Source: Sulfotelmatobacter sp049792875 (GTDB lineage Bacteria; Acidobacteriota; Terriglobia; Terriglobales; Acidobacteriaceae). From it: a DNA stretch of 12,624 bases. Location: assembly GCA_049792875.1 (NCBI GenBank), contig JBARBI010000246.1, positions 1-12,624 of the forward strand. Direction: 5' to 3'. The notes beneath the pieces are model-generated. The model was not told the origin of the DNA, ran no database searches, and saw nothing but the letters and a program-made list of their open reading frames with translations. Position numbers and translations under genes: made by a program. Below, piece by piece: positions 12,502 to 12,624 of the stretch (positions within the stretch are counted from its first letter, which is position 1; every line of letters starts with the position of its first letter).

Positions 12502-12624
12502 ACGTCTGGCGCAAGTAACGGCCAAGCTAGGACGCCGGGCGATGGTTAGGAAGTGGCGGAATCAACGCAGGCCGTCAGCCAGGAAGAGGGAATAGATTCG
12601 CTGCAACTCTTAGGCCCAATGAGT

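Noticed and set aside
12545..12624. tRNA-Leu/Ser-like start (GAAGTGGCGGAATC) near the right edge
   Set aside because: No anticodon arm, T-loop GGTTCGA or matching acceptor stem follows.
1..12624. CRISPR array or insertion sequence
   Set aside because: There is no regularly spaced short repeat series and no transposase-like product; the only long repeat occurs twice, nearly 7 kb apart.

Overview
The window looks like soil-type bacterial chromosome. GC is moderately high (mid-50s percent by eye), genes are tightly packed, Shine-Dalgarno sites are clear, and GTG/TTG starts are frequent. The mix of genes (XRE-cupin regulator, MauG/CcpA-type cytochrome c peroxidase, class II photolyase, CDGSH proteins, HipBA) would suit an Acidobacteriota-like genome. 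That placement is an inference from gene style, with no marker gene to support it.

Layout. (1) 1-1935, plus strand: the 3' end of a superfamily 2 helicase, a CcbP-like calcium-binding protein, and a short conserved protein of unknown function beginning with an SEYQYY motif. The last two overlap by 4 bp. (2) 1936-3384: a regulatory gap with a perfect CRP-type palindrome, then a secreted or membrane-anchored di-haem cytochrome c peroxidase that lacks the expected distal histidine. (3) 3385-4062: a gene-poor gap holding copy 1 of a roughly 150-bp repeat. (4) 4063-9700, minus strand: read in transcription order, a FAS1 (fasciclin) protein, a DUF378 membrane protein, a class II CPD photolyase, TspO, and an NAD(P)-binding SDR/DUF2867 protein. 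These form a tightly spaced and partly overlapping operon. A double-CDGSH iron-sulfur protein and a SnoaL-like protein follow as less tightly linked genes. (5) 9890-10474, plus strand: an XRE-cupin regulator divergent from the operon, with palindromes in the shared control region. (6) 10475-10900: copy 2 of the repeat, then a promoter/operator region. (7) 10901-12501: a hipB-hipA toxin-antitoxin pair preceded by two near-identical 16-bp palindromes and a sigma70-type promoter that would give a leaderless hipB mRNA.

How the parts fit. The minus-strand block reads as a light/oxidative-stress module: photolyase for UV damage, TspO for tetrapyrrole or light sensing, a redox SDR and iron-sulfur proteins. 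The divergent XRE-cupin gene is the obvious candidate local regulator. The two direct repeats, about 6.8 kb apart and about 89 percent identical in their core, bracket this whole module. This is the most unusual structural feature in the window. HipBA lies just outside the right-hand repeat. No CRISPR array, insertion sequence, rRNA or tRNA gene was found.
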